IMG/VR virus record: IMGVR_UViG_3300021957_006690
Span: 1 to 26,397 of that record
DNA: 26,397 bases
Origin: a virus
Strand: one strand, 5' to 3'
The notes under the pieces were generated by a model, which saw nothing but the letters and a program-made list of their open reading frames with translations, was not told the DNA's origin and searched no databases. Position numbers and translations under genes: made by a program. Of the stretch, positions 6,947 through 14,182 are shown piece after piece; the first letter of the stretch is position 1, and every line of letters begins with the position of its first letter.

Positions 6947-7570
6947 ATGAATACAGATTCAGACCCAAAAAATGATTGGGGTTTTATTAAAACAGATGAT
7001 TTTAAAGTAAACCCATTAGCACCAAGAAGATTTACAGTTATAGATGATTTCTATGAAAACCCAATTGAACTAAGAGATTTTGCTCTTAAACAATGGTTTC
7101 ACGATGATAGTGGATTTCTAGGATTAAGAACTAGAAAACAATTTTTCTTTGAAGGAGTAAAAGAGAAATTTGAAAATGCTTTAGGTACAAAAATAACTAA
7201 ATGGGAAGGCTATGAAATGAATGGTAGATTCCAATCACATGAAGCTAAAGTAAATACTGTATGGCACTGTGATAGTCAGCAATGGGCAGCAGCAGTATAT
7301 CTAAACCCTAATGCCCCTTATGAAGCAGGAACCTGTTTTTATGCTCATAAAAAAACCAGAGGAAGACATGCTAGTGAAAGTGATGGAATGTTTAACCAAC
7401 ATACCTTTGTAGATTCAACCCCTTATGAAAAAGTAGACCAAGTAGGTAATGTATTTAATAGATGCGTTATATGGGATGCTCGTTTATTACACGCAGCACC
7501 TACTTACTTTGGGTGGGATGTAGCATCATCAAGATTATCACAGGTATTCTTTTTTGATACAGAAAAATAA
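6947..7570 (+). CDS. 2OG-Fe(II) oxygenase-like protein (DUF6445-like)
   Basis: 207-aa protein with the jelly-roll dioxygenase signature. WHCDSQQWAAAVYLN (106-120) carries the HxD iron ligands H107 and D109. WDARLLHAAP (176-185) carries the second histidine H182. R196 in SRLSQVFFF fits the residue that binds 2-oxoglutarate. The N-terminal RRFTVIDDFYENPIELRDFA (27-46) is typical of phage and marine bacterial DUF6445-like proteins. Oxygenases of this fold are numerous in T4-like cyanophages, and their substrates are mostly unknown. It starts 12 bases after the clamp stop and probably shares its transcript. Confidence 0.8.
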   Translation: MNTDSDPKNDWGFIKTDDFKVNPLAPRRFTVIDDFYENPIELRDFALKQWFHDDSGFLGLRTRKQFFFEGVKEKFENALGTKITKWEGYEMNGRFQSHEAKVNTVWHCDSQQWAAAVYLNPNAPYEAGTCFYAHKKTRGRHASESDGMFNQHTFVDSTPYEKVDQVGNVFNRCVIWDARLLHAAPTYFGWDVASSRLSQVFFFDTEK

Positions 7571-7671
7571 TTTTATATATGTATAACTGAATCCAATATT
7601 GTATAGCTAGGGCATGCAGTTGCATTCAAATAAAATAAACCGAGAGCTTTGGCCTCACAAAACTAAATGAT
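7571..7671. other. 101-base intergenic region before hsp20
   Basis: No gene-sized frame. It contains a short perfect inverted repeat ATGC-AGTT-GCAT (7614-7625) and an A-rich leader AAATAAAATAAA. No copy of TCGTATATT occurs here, so any promoter for the Hsp20 gene must be of another kind. Nothing else can be assigned. Confidence 0.5.
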
Positions 7672-8091
7672 ATGAGTACATTATTCAATGAACGTACACC
7701 GTTCGACTTACTATTCCGTAACCTATTTAAGGCAGACGGCGTTTTTCAACCAACAACGTTTGAAAACAAACAACCACATCCACTAGATATTTTTTATGAC
7801 GAAGAAGGACTTCACTTTGAAGTTGCCTGTACTGGTCTAACTAAAAAAGATATTCAATTAGAAATTGATGGAGATCTTTTAAAAATTATCTATGATAAAC
7901 CCAATGAAGAAGAATTTGATTACAGTGGCTACATCTATAAGGGATTAGCTAAACGTTCTTTTAACTTAGGTTATAAAGTAGCAGCTAAATTTGAACTTGA
8001 GAAATTAGAGGCAGAAATGAAAGATGGTTTGCTTCATCTATTTATTCCAATTGCGGAATCTAAAAAAGCAAAAACAATTAAAATTAAATAA
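7672..8091 (+). CDS. Hsp20 / alpha-crystallin small heat shock protein
   Basis: 139-aa small heat shock protein, an ATP-independent holdase. The alpha-crystallin domain spans about 36-129: PLDIFYDEEGLHFEVACTGL (37-56), KKDIQLEIDGDLLKI (58-72), and the diagnostic AEMKDGLLHLFIPI (114-127, the AxxxnGvL motif). The C-terminal IKI (136-138) is the I-x-I anchor for oligomers. The N-terminal TPFDLLFRNLFK is a typical hydrophobic arm. Hsp20 genes are common in T4-like marine phages. Here it opens a block that also holds GroES and GroEL, suggesting that the phage brings its own folding help for virion assembly or host stress. Confidence 0.93.
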   Translation: MSTLFNERTPFDLLFRNLFKADGVFQPTTFENKQPHPLDIFYDEEGLHFEVACTGLTKKDIQLEIDGDLLKIIYDKPNEEEFDYSGYIYKGLAKRSFNLGYKVAAKFELEKLEAEMKDGLLHLFIPIAESKKAKTIKIK

Positions 8092-8127
8092 AGGTATACA
8101 CAAAAAAGCGTGTCCTAGCGCAATATT

Positions 8128-8140
8128 ATTCGTATATTCA
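8128..8140 (+). promoter_or_regulatory. Promoter-like motif ATTCGTATATTCA
   Basis: Copy of TCGTATATT (8130-8138), 20 bases before the ATG at 8161. Only TG, not TTG, is found at the expected upstream distance. The leader between motif and start is AAATAAATAAGTTAT. Confidence 0.45.
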
Positions 8141-8160
8141 CGTCTAAATAAATAAGTTAT

Positions 8161-8481
8161 ATGACAACAAAAAGAAAGTCTATTAAGACTATTACCGATC
8201 CTTTACTGGAACCTTATTTTATTACTAAGGATGAATACAGTTACACCATTAAAATGAATGTAACTTCAGATGCCACCCACTTTAGGGCTAAAGGTAAAAC
8301 TAAGACTTATGAAAAGTCTTTATATTATTATCCCACAATAGGAGCAGCTCTAATGAGAATTTCTGAATTACAATCCAATAATAAGGATTACAATCAATTA
8401 AGTGAATACATAGAGAATTATAAACAAATAACACTAAATTTAAAACAGTACGTAGATGAAAGAGCTAAGAGCATTTTATGA
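8161..8481 (+). CDS. 106-aa hypothetical phage protein
   Basis: Unassigned protein. It begins with a basic tail (MTTKRKSIKTI), then DPLLEPYFITKDEYSYTIKM (13-32), a beta-rich segment with aromatic residues (YEKSLYYYPTIG), and a helical C-terminal half (LMRISELQSNNKDYNQLSEY). The EPYFI-KDEYSY opening is reminiscent of small conserved proteins of T4-like marine phages, but I cannot name a family. It follows a promoter-like motif, and its last 26 bases overlap the start of GroES, so the two are probably translationally coupled. Confidence 0.7.
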   Translation: MTTKRKSIKTITDPLLEPYFITKDEYSYTIKMNVTSDATHFRAKGKTKTYEKSLYYYPTIGAALMRISELQSNNKDYNQLSEYIENYKQITLNLKQYVDERAKSIL

Positions 8482-8761
8482 TGCAGTTATCGTTAAACCC
8501 ATAGAAGTAGAAGAAACTGTCTATGGTAACATTATCGTTCCTGATATGGGGAAAGATACAAATACCTTTGGTGAAGTTATTGCCGTAGGTCCTGGTAGAT
8601 ATACTATCAGTGGAGTACTATTAGTACCACAAGTAAAAATTGGAGATAAAGTAGTCCTACCAACACAAGGATTTACTAAATTACCATTTGAAGGTGTAGA
8701 GTATTTCATAGGCCCAGAAAACCAAGTATTAGCAAAAGTAGAAGAATCAACTAATCAATAA
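8456..8761 (+). CDS. groES: GroES-like co-chaperonin
   Basis: 101-aa Cpn10 protein that caps GroEL. The N-terminal LRAFYDAVIVKPIEVEETVY (4-23) matches the usual LRPLxDRVIVK start. The mobile loop is YGNIIVPDMGKDTN (23-36), with IIV in the place of the IVL contact of E. coli GroES. GEVIAVGPGRY (39-49), KIGDKVVLP (61-69) and the C-terminal NQVLAKVE are also diagnostic. This contrasts with T4, whose gp31 replaces GroES without clear sequence similarity. The GroEL start codon follows 7 bases after its stop, as in bacterial groESL operons. The start overlaps the upstream gene. Confidence 0.93.
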   Translation: MKELRAFYDAVIVKPIEVEETVYGNIIVPDMGKDTNTFGEVIAVGPGRYTISGVLLVPQVKIGDKVVLPTQGFTKLPFEGVEYFIGPENQVLAKVEESTNQ

Positions 8762-8768
8762 TTAAGAA

Positions 8769-10403
8769 ATGGAAACAAAAATTCATTACGGCAAAGATGC
8801 CAGAACAAAATTACAATCAGGTATAAATAAACTTGCTGATGCAGTTGTTGCTACTTTAGGACCTAATGGGAGAAATGTAGTAATTTTTAGAGGAGCACAA
8901 GAAGCACCTCAATCAACTAAAGATGGAGTTACAGTTGCAAAGTCTTTTTTATTAGACGATCCTAGTGAGGAATTAGGAGTATTACTAATTAAACAAGCAG
9001 CAGTTAAAACCGCTGAAAAAGCAGGAGATGGTACAACAACTTCTACCTTATTAGCAAGGGAGATGATTAAAAAAGGATTATCACATCTTGATAATGGTGA
9101 AAACGCTGTCGAAATTAAAAGACAAATTGAATCAGCAATCAAGGAAGTTACATCTAAACTAAGAGAATCAGTATCTGAAGATATTTCAGCAGAAGATCAA
9201 TTAGAACAAATTGCAACTATATCTGCTAACAATGACCCAGAAACAGGTAAACTAATTGCTCAATCAATTGATAAAGTAGGCTTAGAAGGTGTAGTGCATA
9301 TTGAAGAATCTAAAACAGGAGATACTTACCTGGAAACAGTAGAAGGGATGCAGTTTGATAGAGGTTATAAATCACCTTATTTTGTAACTGACAATAATAC
9401 TATGTCTTGTACTTTAGATAACCCCGCTATTTTAATCCTAGATCAAAGACTAAATACAGTTAAAGAATTATTACCTATATTACAAGCAGTATCTGCACAA
9501 GGAAAATCATTATTAGTTATTGCAGAAGATATTGATAACGAAGCTTTAGCTACTTTAATTGTAAACAAAATGAGAGGTACAGTTAATGTATGTGCTGTAA
9601 AAGCACCTGATTTTGGAGACAGAAGAAAACTTGTTTTAGAAGATATTGCCAACTTAACTGGTGGTGTTGTATTTAGTAAAGATAAGGGTATGAAACTTGA
9701 TAAGTTTAGTTGGGATTGGTTTGGTGAAGCAAGAATTGCAACCATTACTAAAGATCAAACAACTATTGTAGATGGTAAAGGAGATGCGGATACTATAACA
9801 AAACGTGTTGATGAATTACAAGAACAAATTCTAAAAAGTAAGACACCATATGAACAAGAACAACTACAAAACAGGTTATCTAAATTTGTTGGTGGAGTAG
9901 CTATTGTACACGTAGGTGGAAGTACTGAAACTGAAATGTTAGAGAAAAAAGATAGAGTAGATGATGCTTTACATGCTACAAAAGCAGCAATTGAAGAAGG
10001 TATAGTACCTGGAGGTGGAAAAGCTTTATTAGTTGCACGTGAATCTATTACTAAAGGTAATATTGGTGCACAAATTGTATATGATGCTTGTGGTATGCCA
10101 TTCGAACAAATTTTAACTAATGCTGGTATATCAAATACAGATTCTAGTATTTTAGCACGTGATATTATTAAAAATAATAATGTTTGGGAATCATATAATC
10201 TTAAAACAGAAGGAATTGAAAACTTCAAAGAAGCAGGTATTATTGACCCAACTAAAGTAACAAGATTAGCACTAGAAAATGCTGCGTCAGTAGCAGGAAC
10301 AGTATTATTAACTGAGTGTACTTTAACTCAAGATAAAACATCTCAACTAGAAAAAATGAGAATGTTAGATTCTAATGCCCAAATGGGTGCCGGAATGATG
10401 TAA
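8769..10403 (+). CDS. groEL: GroEL-like chaperonin, full length
   Basis: 544-aa group I chaperonin, close to the normal length of about 545. ATP-site motifs are TLGPNGRNVV (29-38), KDGVTVAKS (51-59), DGTTTSTLLARE (87-98) and VPGGGKALL (413-421); the catalytic Asp lies in RVDDALHAT (396-404, D399). The apical substrate-binding face is kept: RGYKSPYFV (198-206) and ELLPILQAVSAQGKSLLVIA (233-252). The C terminus is only NAQMGAGMM, a short version of the Gly-Gly-Met tail. All key residues appear intact, so it should be active. Finding both GroEL and GroES in a T4-like phage is unusual. It may serve the phage's own capsid proteins. Confidence 0.96.
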   Translation: METKIHYGKDARTKLQSGINKLADAVVATLGPNGRNVVIFRGAQEAPQSTKDGVTVAKSFLLDDPSEELGVLLIKQAAVKTAEKAGDGTTTSTLLAREMIKKGLSHLDNGENAVEIKRQIESAIKEVTSKLRESVSEDISAEDQLEQIATISANNDPETGKLIAQSIDKVGLEGVVHIEESKTGDTYLETVEGMQFDRGYKSPYFVTDNNTMSCTLDNPAILILDQRLNTVKELLPILQAVSAQGKSLLVIAEDIDNEALATLIVNKMRGTVNVCAVKAPDFGDRRKLVLEDIANLTGGVVFSKDKGMKLDKFSWDWFGEARIATITKDQTTIVDGKGDADTITKRVDELQEQILKSKTPYEQEQLQNRLSKFVGGVAIVHVGGSTETEMLEKKDRVDDALHATKAAIEEGIVPGGGKALLVARESITKGNIGAQIVYDACGMPFEQILTNAGISNTDSSILARDIIKNNNVWESYNLKTEGIENFKEAGIIDPTKVTRLALENAASVAGTVLLTECTLTQDKTSQLEKMRMLDSNAQMGAGMM

Positions 10404-10431
10404 ATTAATATTAATTAATAAATAAATAAAA

Positions 10432-10596
10432 ATGACAAAACAGGAATTATTTGAGGCGATTGAAGAAAATTTCAATACCTTAGCAGAAAACAATGCAGGA
10501 ACAACAAAAGCCTCACAACAACGAGCTCGTAAAGCAGCAATGGCTATTAAAAACCTAATTACAGATTATAAAAAAGCATCTGTAAAAGAACAATAA
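10432..10596 (+). CDS. Hc1-like histone H1 family protein, 54 aa
   Basis: Short gene in the gap between GroEL and the terminator, with an A-rich leader (AATAAATAAAA) directly before the ATG. The product has an acidic N-terminal helix (KQELFEAIEENFNTLAEN), then KASQQRARKAAMAIKNLITD (26-45) and YKKASVKE. This closely follows the small Bacteroidota histone H1-like (Hc1, PF07432) proteins, whose core reads roughly AAGTRARKxxxEIxKLxKxxRKxS. Such proteins bind and compact DNA. The spacing suggests it is transcribed with GroEL. The call is from pattern memory; a profile search would settle it. An alternative is an unrelated small basic helical protein. Confidence 0.7.
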   Translation: MTKQELFEAIEENFNTLAENNAGTTKASQQRARKAAMAIKNLITDYKKASVKEQ

Positions 10597-10603
10597 GGTA
10601 ATT

Positions 10604-10624
10604 GGGGGAGTTTTTGTCTCCCCC
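10604..10624 (+). terminator. Strong rho-independent-type hairpin
   Basis: GGGGGAG (10604-10610) pairs perfectly with CTCCCCC (10618-10624) around a 7-base T-rich loop, followed by ATTTATTTTT. It closes the GroEL/histone unit, and the next promoter-like motif begins inside the T tract. Confidence 0.85.
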
Positions 10625-10644
10625 ATTTATTTTTCGTATATTCA
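10614..10644 (+). promoter_or_regulatory. Promoter-like site TTG-N20-TATATTCA
   Basis: TTG (10614-10616, in the terminator loop), a 20-base spacer, then TATATTCA (10637-10644) within TCGTATATT. The next ATG is at 10649, only 4 bases on, so a transcript from here would be leaderless or nearly so. Confidence 0.5.
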
Positions 10645-10648
10645 TATT

Positions 10649-10915
10649 ATGGAAGAAACTAAAACAATAGAAAAAGATATATTAATCGCTAGGAGGGTAC
10701 CTCCTGGAGATAAATGGAGACTAATTGCAAATGAACCTAGTGGTCCAGTTCATAAAACTTTAACTGATACTTTAGAAGCTTATATGACTAAAACAGGATT
10801 TAAAGGCGAGTATAAATTATCACCACTAGCAGGTAAATTATTTGCTATAGATGCAGAAGAAGTTATAATTGAAAAACCAAAAGAACAGAAATTCTCTATA
10901 TATGGTGAATACTAA
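10649..10915 (+). CDS. 88-aa hypothetical protein upstream of the clamp loader
   Basis: Unrecognised protein. It has a charged N terminus (EETKTIEKD), a basic [18 protein letters not shown] segment (12-29), a predicted helix [14 protein letters not shown] (37-50), and a strand-rich end with an acidic/Lys tail closing in KFSIYGEY. It begins 4 bases after a promoter-like motif and overlaps the likely start of the gp44-like gene by 14 bases, so it is the first gene of the clamp-loader unit. A role in replication is possible from position alone. Confidence 0.65.
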   Translation: MEETKTIEKDILIARRVPPGDKWRLIANEPSGPVHKTLTDTLEAYMTKTGFKGEYKLSPLAGKLFAIDAEEVIIEKPKEQKFSIYGEY

Positions 10916-11819
10916 AGAAAATAGTTTATTAAACGAAAAACATAGGCCTACAACTTTAGAAACGTATGTTGGAAATGAGAGCCTAAAAGCCTCTATTTCT
11001 AACCAGTTGGATAATAATGATATTCAAAATTATCTATTTTATGGTCCAGCGGGAACAGGTAAAACCACTCTTGCTAAACTGTGCGTTAGAAATCTAGATT
11101 GTGATCATCTTTATATTAATGCCTCTGATGAAAGGGGAATTGAAACTATTAGAGATAAAGTATCAAGTTTTGCAAGTGTTGCTTCTTTTAAACCACTTAA
11201 AGTGGTAATTTTGGATGAAGCAGATTTTCTTACAATTCAAGCACAGGCTTCACTTCGTAATATAATTGAAACATTTTCACGTACCACTAGGTTTATTTTA
11301 ACCTGTAATTATGTAGAAAGAATTATAGACCCCTTACAATCAAGGTGTCAAACATTTAAAATAGTACCACCTACTAAAAAAGAAGTAGCAGCACATTTAG
11401 CCACTATTTGTGATATTGAAAGCATTAGTTATGAAGCCCCTGCCATTGGGAAAATTGTTAACAGGTTTTATCCTGATATTAGAAAAATGCTTAACACTAT
11501 TCAATCAAGTAGTACTGAAGGTCAATTAAAGATAGATGATTCTTTACTTGTATCTACAGGCTATATGTCTGCTATAGTAGGTGAATTAAAACAATCTAAA
11601 CCTCAAATTAAAAAGATAAGACAAATACTCGCTAATTCAAACGTTGATGATTTTGAGGATTTATTTCGATATCTATTTGATAATGCTGAAGAATATCTCC
11701 CCAATAAGGTAGGTACAGCAGCAATAATAATAAATGAACATCAATATAAAGCAAACTTCCGTTTAGATAAGGAAATAAATTGTATAAGTTTAATAACAAA
11801 TTTAATAAATAATAAATAA
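10902..11819 (+). CDS. 44: Clamp loader ATPase, large subunit (gp44-like)
   Basis: AAA+ clamp loader subunit (305 aa from ATG 10902). I prefer this start to ATG 10869 because it gives a gp44-like opening ([19 protein letters not shown]) and a small overlap with the upstream gene. Walker A is GPAGTGKTT (48-56), Walker B is VILDEADFL (102-110), sensor 1 is FILTCNY (131-137), and the arginine finger is in the SRC motif (147-149). In T4, four gp44 subunits and one gp62 open the gp45 clamp at the cost of ATP. The gp62-like gene lies two genes downstream. Confidence 0.94.
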   Translation: MVNTKENSLLNEKHRPTTLETYVGNESLKASISNQLDNNDIQNYLFYGPAGTGKTTLAKLCVRNLDCDHLYINASDERGIETIRDKVSSFASVASFKPLKVVILDEADFLTIQAQASLRNIIETFSRTTRFILTCNYVERIIDPLQSRCQTFKIVPPTKKEVAAHLATICDIESISYEAPAIGKIVNRFYPDIRKMLNTIQSSSTEGQLKIDDSLLVSTGYMSAIVGELKQSKPQIKKIRQILANSNVDDFEDLFRYLFDNAEEYLPNKVGTAAIIINEHQYKANFRLDKEINCISLITNLINNK

Positions 11820-11821
11820 TT

Positions 11822-12070
11822 ATGAATCAAGCACCACAATCACCACAGTTAAACATAGATTTAACTAACACAACAGGAATAACTAACGAAGAAGGTGGAA
11901 GCATCTTTATGAGTGGAGTTATTTTAAGAAAAATTTCAAAATTTGTAGCAGGAACCGATAATGACGCAATCATGCCTATTCCTGTATTTTATGATCCAAC
12001 AACTATGAAAATCTTAGGTGAAGGAATCCCAGTAGAATTAAGAGAGGAATTAAAAGAGGAATTAGTATAA
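11822..12070 (+). CDS. 82-aa hypothetical protein between clamp loader genes
   Basis: Small acidic protein without a family I can name. It has a polar Gln/Asn/Thr-rich N terminus, a middle FMSGVILRKISKFVAGTDND (29-48), then PIPVFYDPTTMKILGEG (52-68) and an acidic helical tail (ELREELKEELV). It sits 2 bases after the gp44-like stop, and its own stop abuts the gp62-like ATG with no gap. The tight packing argues for a real gene and for a possible link to the clamp loader. Confidence 0.7.
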   Translation: MNQAPQSPQLNIDLTNTTGITNEEGGSIFMSGVILRKISKFVAGTDNDAIMPIPVFYDPTTMKILGEGIPVELREELKEELV

Positions 12071-12484
12071 ATGAAAAATATATTTGATTGGATAAAGGAG
12101 ATTAATACAAAAAAATCTCCTTCATCTTCATTTACCGATGATGATTGGAATTTATTCAATTCATATATGATACACAGATTTGTATCTCAAAATACAGACT
12201 ATGTAGAGGTAGTTAATCTTGCACAAGAAATACCACCTCAAGAAAAAACTATGATTTATAATATCTATAGAGAATTTATTCCTAAAAATAATAAATGGAA
12301 TAAATATATTAAATCTACAGTGAAAAAGAAAAACCCTGAATTAATAGATCATTTAAGGGATCATTTTAAATGTTCATCAAGGGAGGTAAATGAATACCTA
12401 ATTTTGTTGGATACTGAAGAAATAAGTCGTATATTAGCAAATAGGGGATTAGAAACTAAAGAAATAAAAAAAATATTAAAATGA
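12071..12484 (+). CDS. 62: Clamp loader small subunit (gp62-like)
   Basis: 137-aa protein resembling the gp62 proteins of T4-like marine phages. It begins NIFDWIKEINTKKSP (3-17), then SSFTDDDWNLFNSYMIHRFV (19-38), then EKTMIYNIYREFIPKNN, and ends in SREVNEYLILLDTEEISRIL (103-122) and a basic helix with KEIKKILK. It lacks a P-loop, as gp62 does. It is shorter than T4 gp62 (187 aa). Placement just after gp44 supports the call. Its stop overlaps the next start (ATGA). A copy of TCGTATATT lies within its last 20 codons. Confidence 0.85.
   Translation: MKNIFDWIKEINTKKSPSSSFTDDDWNLFNSYMIHRFVSQNTDYVEVVNLAQEIPPQEKTMIYNIYREFIPKNNKWNKYIKSTVKKKNPELIDHLRDHFKCSSREVNEYLILLDTEEISRILANRGLETKEIKKILK
12407..12437 (+). 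promoter_or_regulatory. Intragenic promoter-like site TTG-N20-TATATTAG
   Basis: TTG at 12407-12409, a 20-base spacer, then TATATTAG (12430-12437) within TCGTATATT. It lies inside the gp62-like gene, 43 bases before the ATG at 12481. Confidence 0.35.
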
Positions 12485-12705
12485 GTAAATTAGTAGATAT
12501 GTTAAGGACATCTGCACAAGCAGATAAAGCGAAAGCTATATTATCACTTGAGTTATTAGGTAATAAAGCAGTTGGTATTGGAGACCATTCAACAGGAGAC
12601 TTTTATAAAAATGCTGAAGAAGCACTTATTATGTTAGTTGATGCCGATGATAGATTATCAGCACTAGATAAGTATTTTAATACTAAAGGATTACTAAATG
12701 GGTAG
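12481..12705 (+). CDS. 74-aa hypothetical protein
   Basis: Small, mostly helical, mildly acidic protein with no recognised family. It begins MSKLVDMLRTSAQADKAKAI, has a Gly-rich turn GNKAVGIGDHSTGDF (27-41), and ends with KNAEEALIMLVDADDRLSAL (43-62). It overlaps the gp62-like stop by 4 bases and the Nmad1 start by 8 bases, so it belongs to the same translationally coupled operon. Nothing points to a specific function. Confidence 0.65.
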   Translation: MSKLVDMLRTSAQADKAKAILSLELLGNKAVGIGDHSTGDFYKNAEEALIMLVDADDRLSALDKYFNTKGLLNG

Positions 12706-13159
12706 TTCAATATCAAAATATTTAGAAGAAAACGTAGGCCATTTTGGTAATAACGCAAAAGAAATAGAAAAAGTTATGAGCGATAGAGAAATTATGAATG
12801 CTAAATCAGGTGTTTCAGAAAAATTAACAATTAAGGTATTTGAAAAAGAATACCCAGAGTTGTCTAAAGAATTCAAACAAATCCAAGCCGAAATGTATGC
12901 AATGTTTGCGGCTAAACATATGGATTATGGGTTAAATAACATATCATTAGGCGGAGATATCGTTAATAATAGCGATGATAAAAAATTCTCATTAACTGGG
13001 TTAGCTATTAGATTAACGGATAAAATATCGCGTTTAAGAAATTTGATGGTTAATGGTAGAAATTATGTTAAAGGTGAAGGTATGGAAGATACTTTTATTG
13101 ATGTAGCTAATTATGGTATAATCGGTCTTTTAGTAGGTCGAGATAAATGGAAAAAATAG
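12698..13159 (+). CDS. Nmad1/DUF1599 nucleotide modification-associated protein
   Basis: 153-aa all-alpha protein matching the DUF1599 family, named nucleotide modification associated domain 1 (Nmad1). Typical features are the K-x-x-DYG segment AAKHMDYGLNNISLG (69-83), TGLAIRLTDKISRLRNLMVN (105-124), and the EDTFIDVANYGIIGLLV ending (134-150) with its E..D..D..NY spacing, similar to MazG-type metal-binding helices. In comparative studies the family tends to occur in phages with modified bases. With QueE, FolE and a PRTase in the same window this supports a modified-DNA phage. The enzymatic activity of the family is not established. Confidence 0.85.
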   Translation: MGSSISKYLEENVGHFGNNAKEIEKVMSDREIMNAKSGVSEKLTIKVFEKEYPELSKEFKQIQAEMYAMFAAKHMDYGLNNISLGGDIVNNSDDKKFSLTGLAIRLTDKISRLRNLMVNGRNYVKGEGMEDTFIDVANYGIIGLLVGRDKWKK

Positions 13160-13160
13160 T

Positions 13161-14132
13161 TTGGCGAAAAAACTCCCAAGTATAGTAAAAGAAATAAGAA
13201 ATAATCCACCTTCACCGGTGAATTATGCTTATCAAAAGAATATATCGTATTCTCAAATGTCTATTTATAGAGGTTGCCAACATCGTTGGAAACTCCAATA
13301 TAAAGATAAGATAAAACGATTTACATCTTCGATTCATACTGTATTTGGAACAGCTATTCACGAAGCGATGCAACATTATTTAGATGTAGCTTATGAAAAG
13401 TCTTTCGCAGCTGCCGATAGGGAAATAGATATACAAGAATACTTTCAAGAAGCTTATATAAGCGAATATCAAACTCAATATAAAAAGAATAATGATTCTC
13501 ATTTTTCTTCTGCTGTTGAAATGAGAGAGTTTTTTGAAGATGGGGTTGCTATTTTAGAATGGTTTAAGAAAAAACGTAGTAGATATTTTAGTAAAAAAGG
13601 TACATATTTAGTTGGTTGTGAAATACCTATTGTAATAGCACCAAATAAAATGTTAAATAACGTGTTATATATGGGGTATCTTGATGTTGTCACATATCAT
13701 GAAGCAACAGAGACATTTAAGATAATTGACATAAAAACAAGTACTGGGGGATGGAATGATTATGCTAAAAAAGATGAAAATAAACAATTCCAATTACTCC
13801 TCTACAAACAATATTTCTCAGAACAATATGGAATACCTTTAGATAAGATTGAAATTGAATTTTTCATTCTTAAAAGAAAAGTATTAGATCCTGATGATGA
13901 AAAACTTATGTCACCCTATCAAGCTTATAGGGTGCAGCAATTTACACCACCTAGTGGTAAAATTAAATTGGGTAGAGCAAAAACTGCTATTAATGATTTT
14001 ATTAGTGAATGTTTTAACTCTAGTGGGAAAATAAAAGAAAAAGATTACCCAAAACAAGCTTCAAAATGGAATTGTAATTTCTGTCCTTATAAAGAGGATA
14101 AAGAATATTGTGGTGAAGGTATTATATACTAA
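13161..14132 (+). CDS. PD-(D/E)XK nuclease, Cas4/RecB-like, with putative 4Fe-4S cysteines
   Basis: 323-aa exonuclease-type protein. Core residues are H67 in FGTAIHEAMQ, D175 in YLDVV, D190 and K192 in IIDIKTS, and Q211 in QFQLLLYKQYF, the RecB-family QxxxY motif. Four cysteines, C39 in RGCQHRWK and C305, C308, C317 in CNFCPYKEDKEYC, match the Fe-S arrangement of Cas4 and AddB nucleases. The start is TTG at 13161, one base after the upstream stop. No ATG gives the N-terminal helix and C39, so TTG is the best choice. It sits with the clamp-loader genes, suggesting a role in replication, recombination or end processing. Confidence 0.88.
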   Translation: MAKKLPSIVKEIRNNPPSPVNYAYQKNISYSQMSIYRGCQHRWKLQYKDKIKRFTSSIHTVFGTAIHEAMQHYLDVAYEKSFAAADREIDIQEYFQEAYISEYQTQYKKNNDSHFSSAVEMREFFEDGVAILEWFKKKRSRYFSKKGTYLVGCEIPIVIAPNKMLNNVLYMGYLDVVTYHEATETFKIIDIKTSTGGWNDYAKKDENKQFQLLLYKQYFSEQYGIPLDKIEIEFFILKRKVLDPDDEKLMSPYQAYRVQQFTPPSGKIKLGRAKTAINDFISECFNSSGKIKEKDYPKQASKWNCNFCPYKEDKEYCGEGIIY

Positions 14133-14140
14133 AATAATTA

Positions 14141-14160
14141 TATACGTATACCTATAAATA
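14141..14160 (+). promoter_or_regulatory. Palindrome plus TATAAATA upstream of the RHH gene
   Basis: TATACGTATA (14141-14150) is a perfect 10-base palindrome and contains the CGTATA core of the repeated motif. It is followed 2 bases later by TATAAATA (14153-14160), identical to the T4 late promoter core, 22 bases before ATG 14183. It could be a promoter with an overlapping operator. Confidence 0.45.
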
Positions 14161-14182
14161 AACGTTATTAAAAATAAAAATT

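Noticed and set aside
6947-7570. TET/JBP-type DNA base oxidase for the 2OG-Fe(II) protein
   Set aside because: The iron ligands fit the general fold, but the protein resembles DUF6445-like proteins and lacks features I would associate with TET/JBP enzymes. No link to DNA is shown.
7642-7656. GAGAGCTTTGGCCTC before hsp20 as a hairpin or as a relative of the 26024-26040 segment
   Set aside because: Only three outer base pairs form before mismatches, and the resemblance to the later segment is too weak to count as a repeat.
9755-10228. 157-codon open frame on the minus strand within groEL
   Set aside because: It lies wholly inside a clearly conserved GroEL gene on the opposite strand. The translated product is rich in Ser, Cys and Ile without family features. 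It reflects codon bias of the sense strand.
14153-14160. Assigning T4-type late promoters throughout from TATAAATA
   Set aside because: I noticed only one exact TATAAATA suitably placed upstream of a gene. In an AT-rich genome that is not strong evidence. The TCGTATATT motif is far more frequent.
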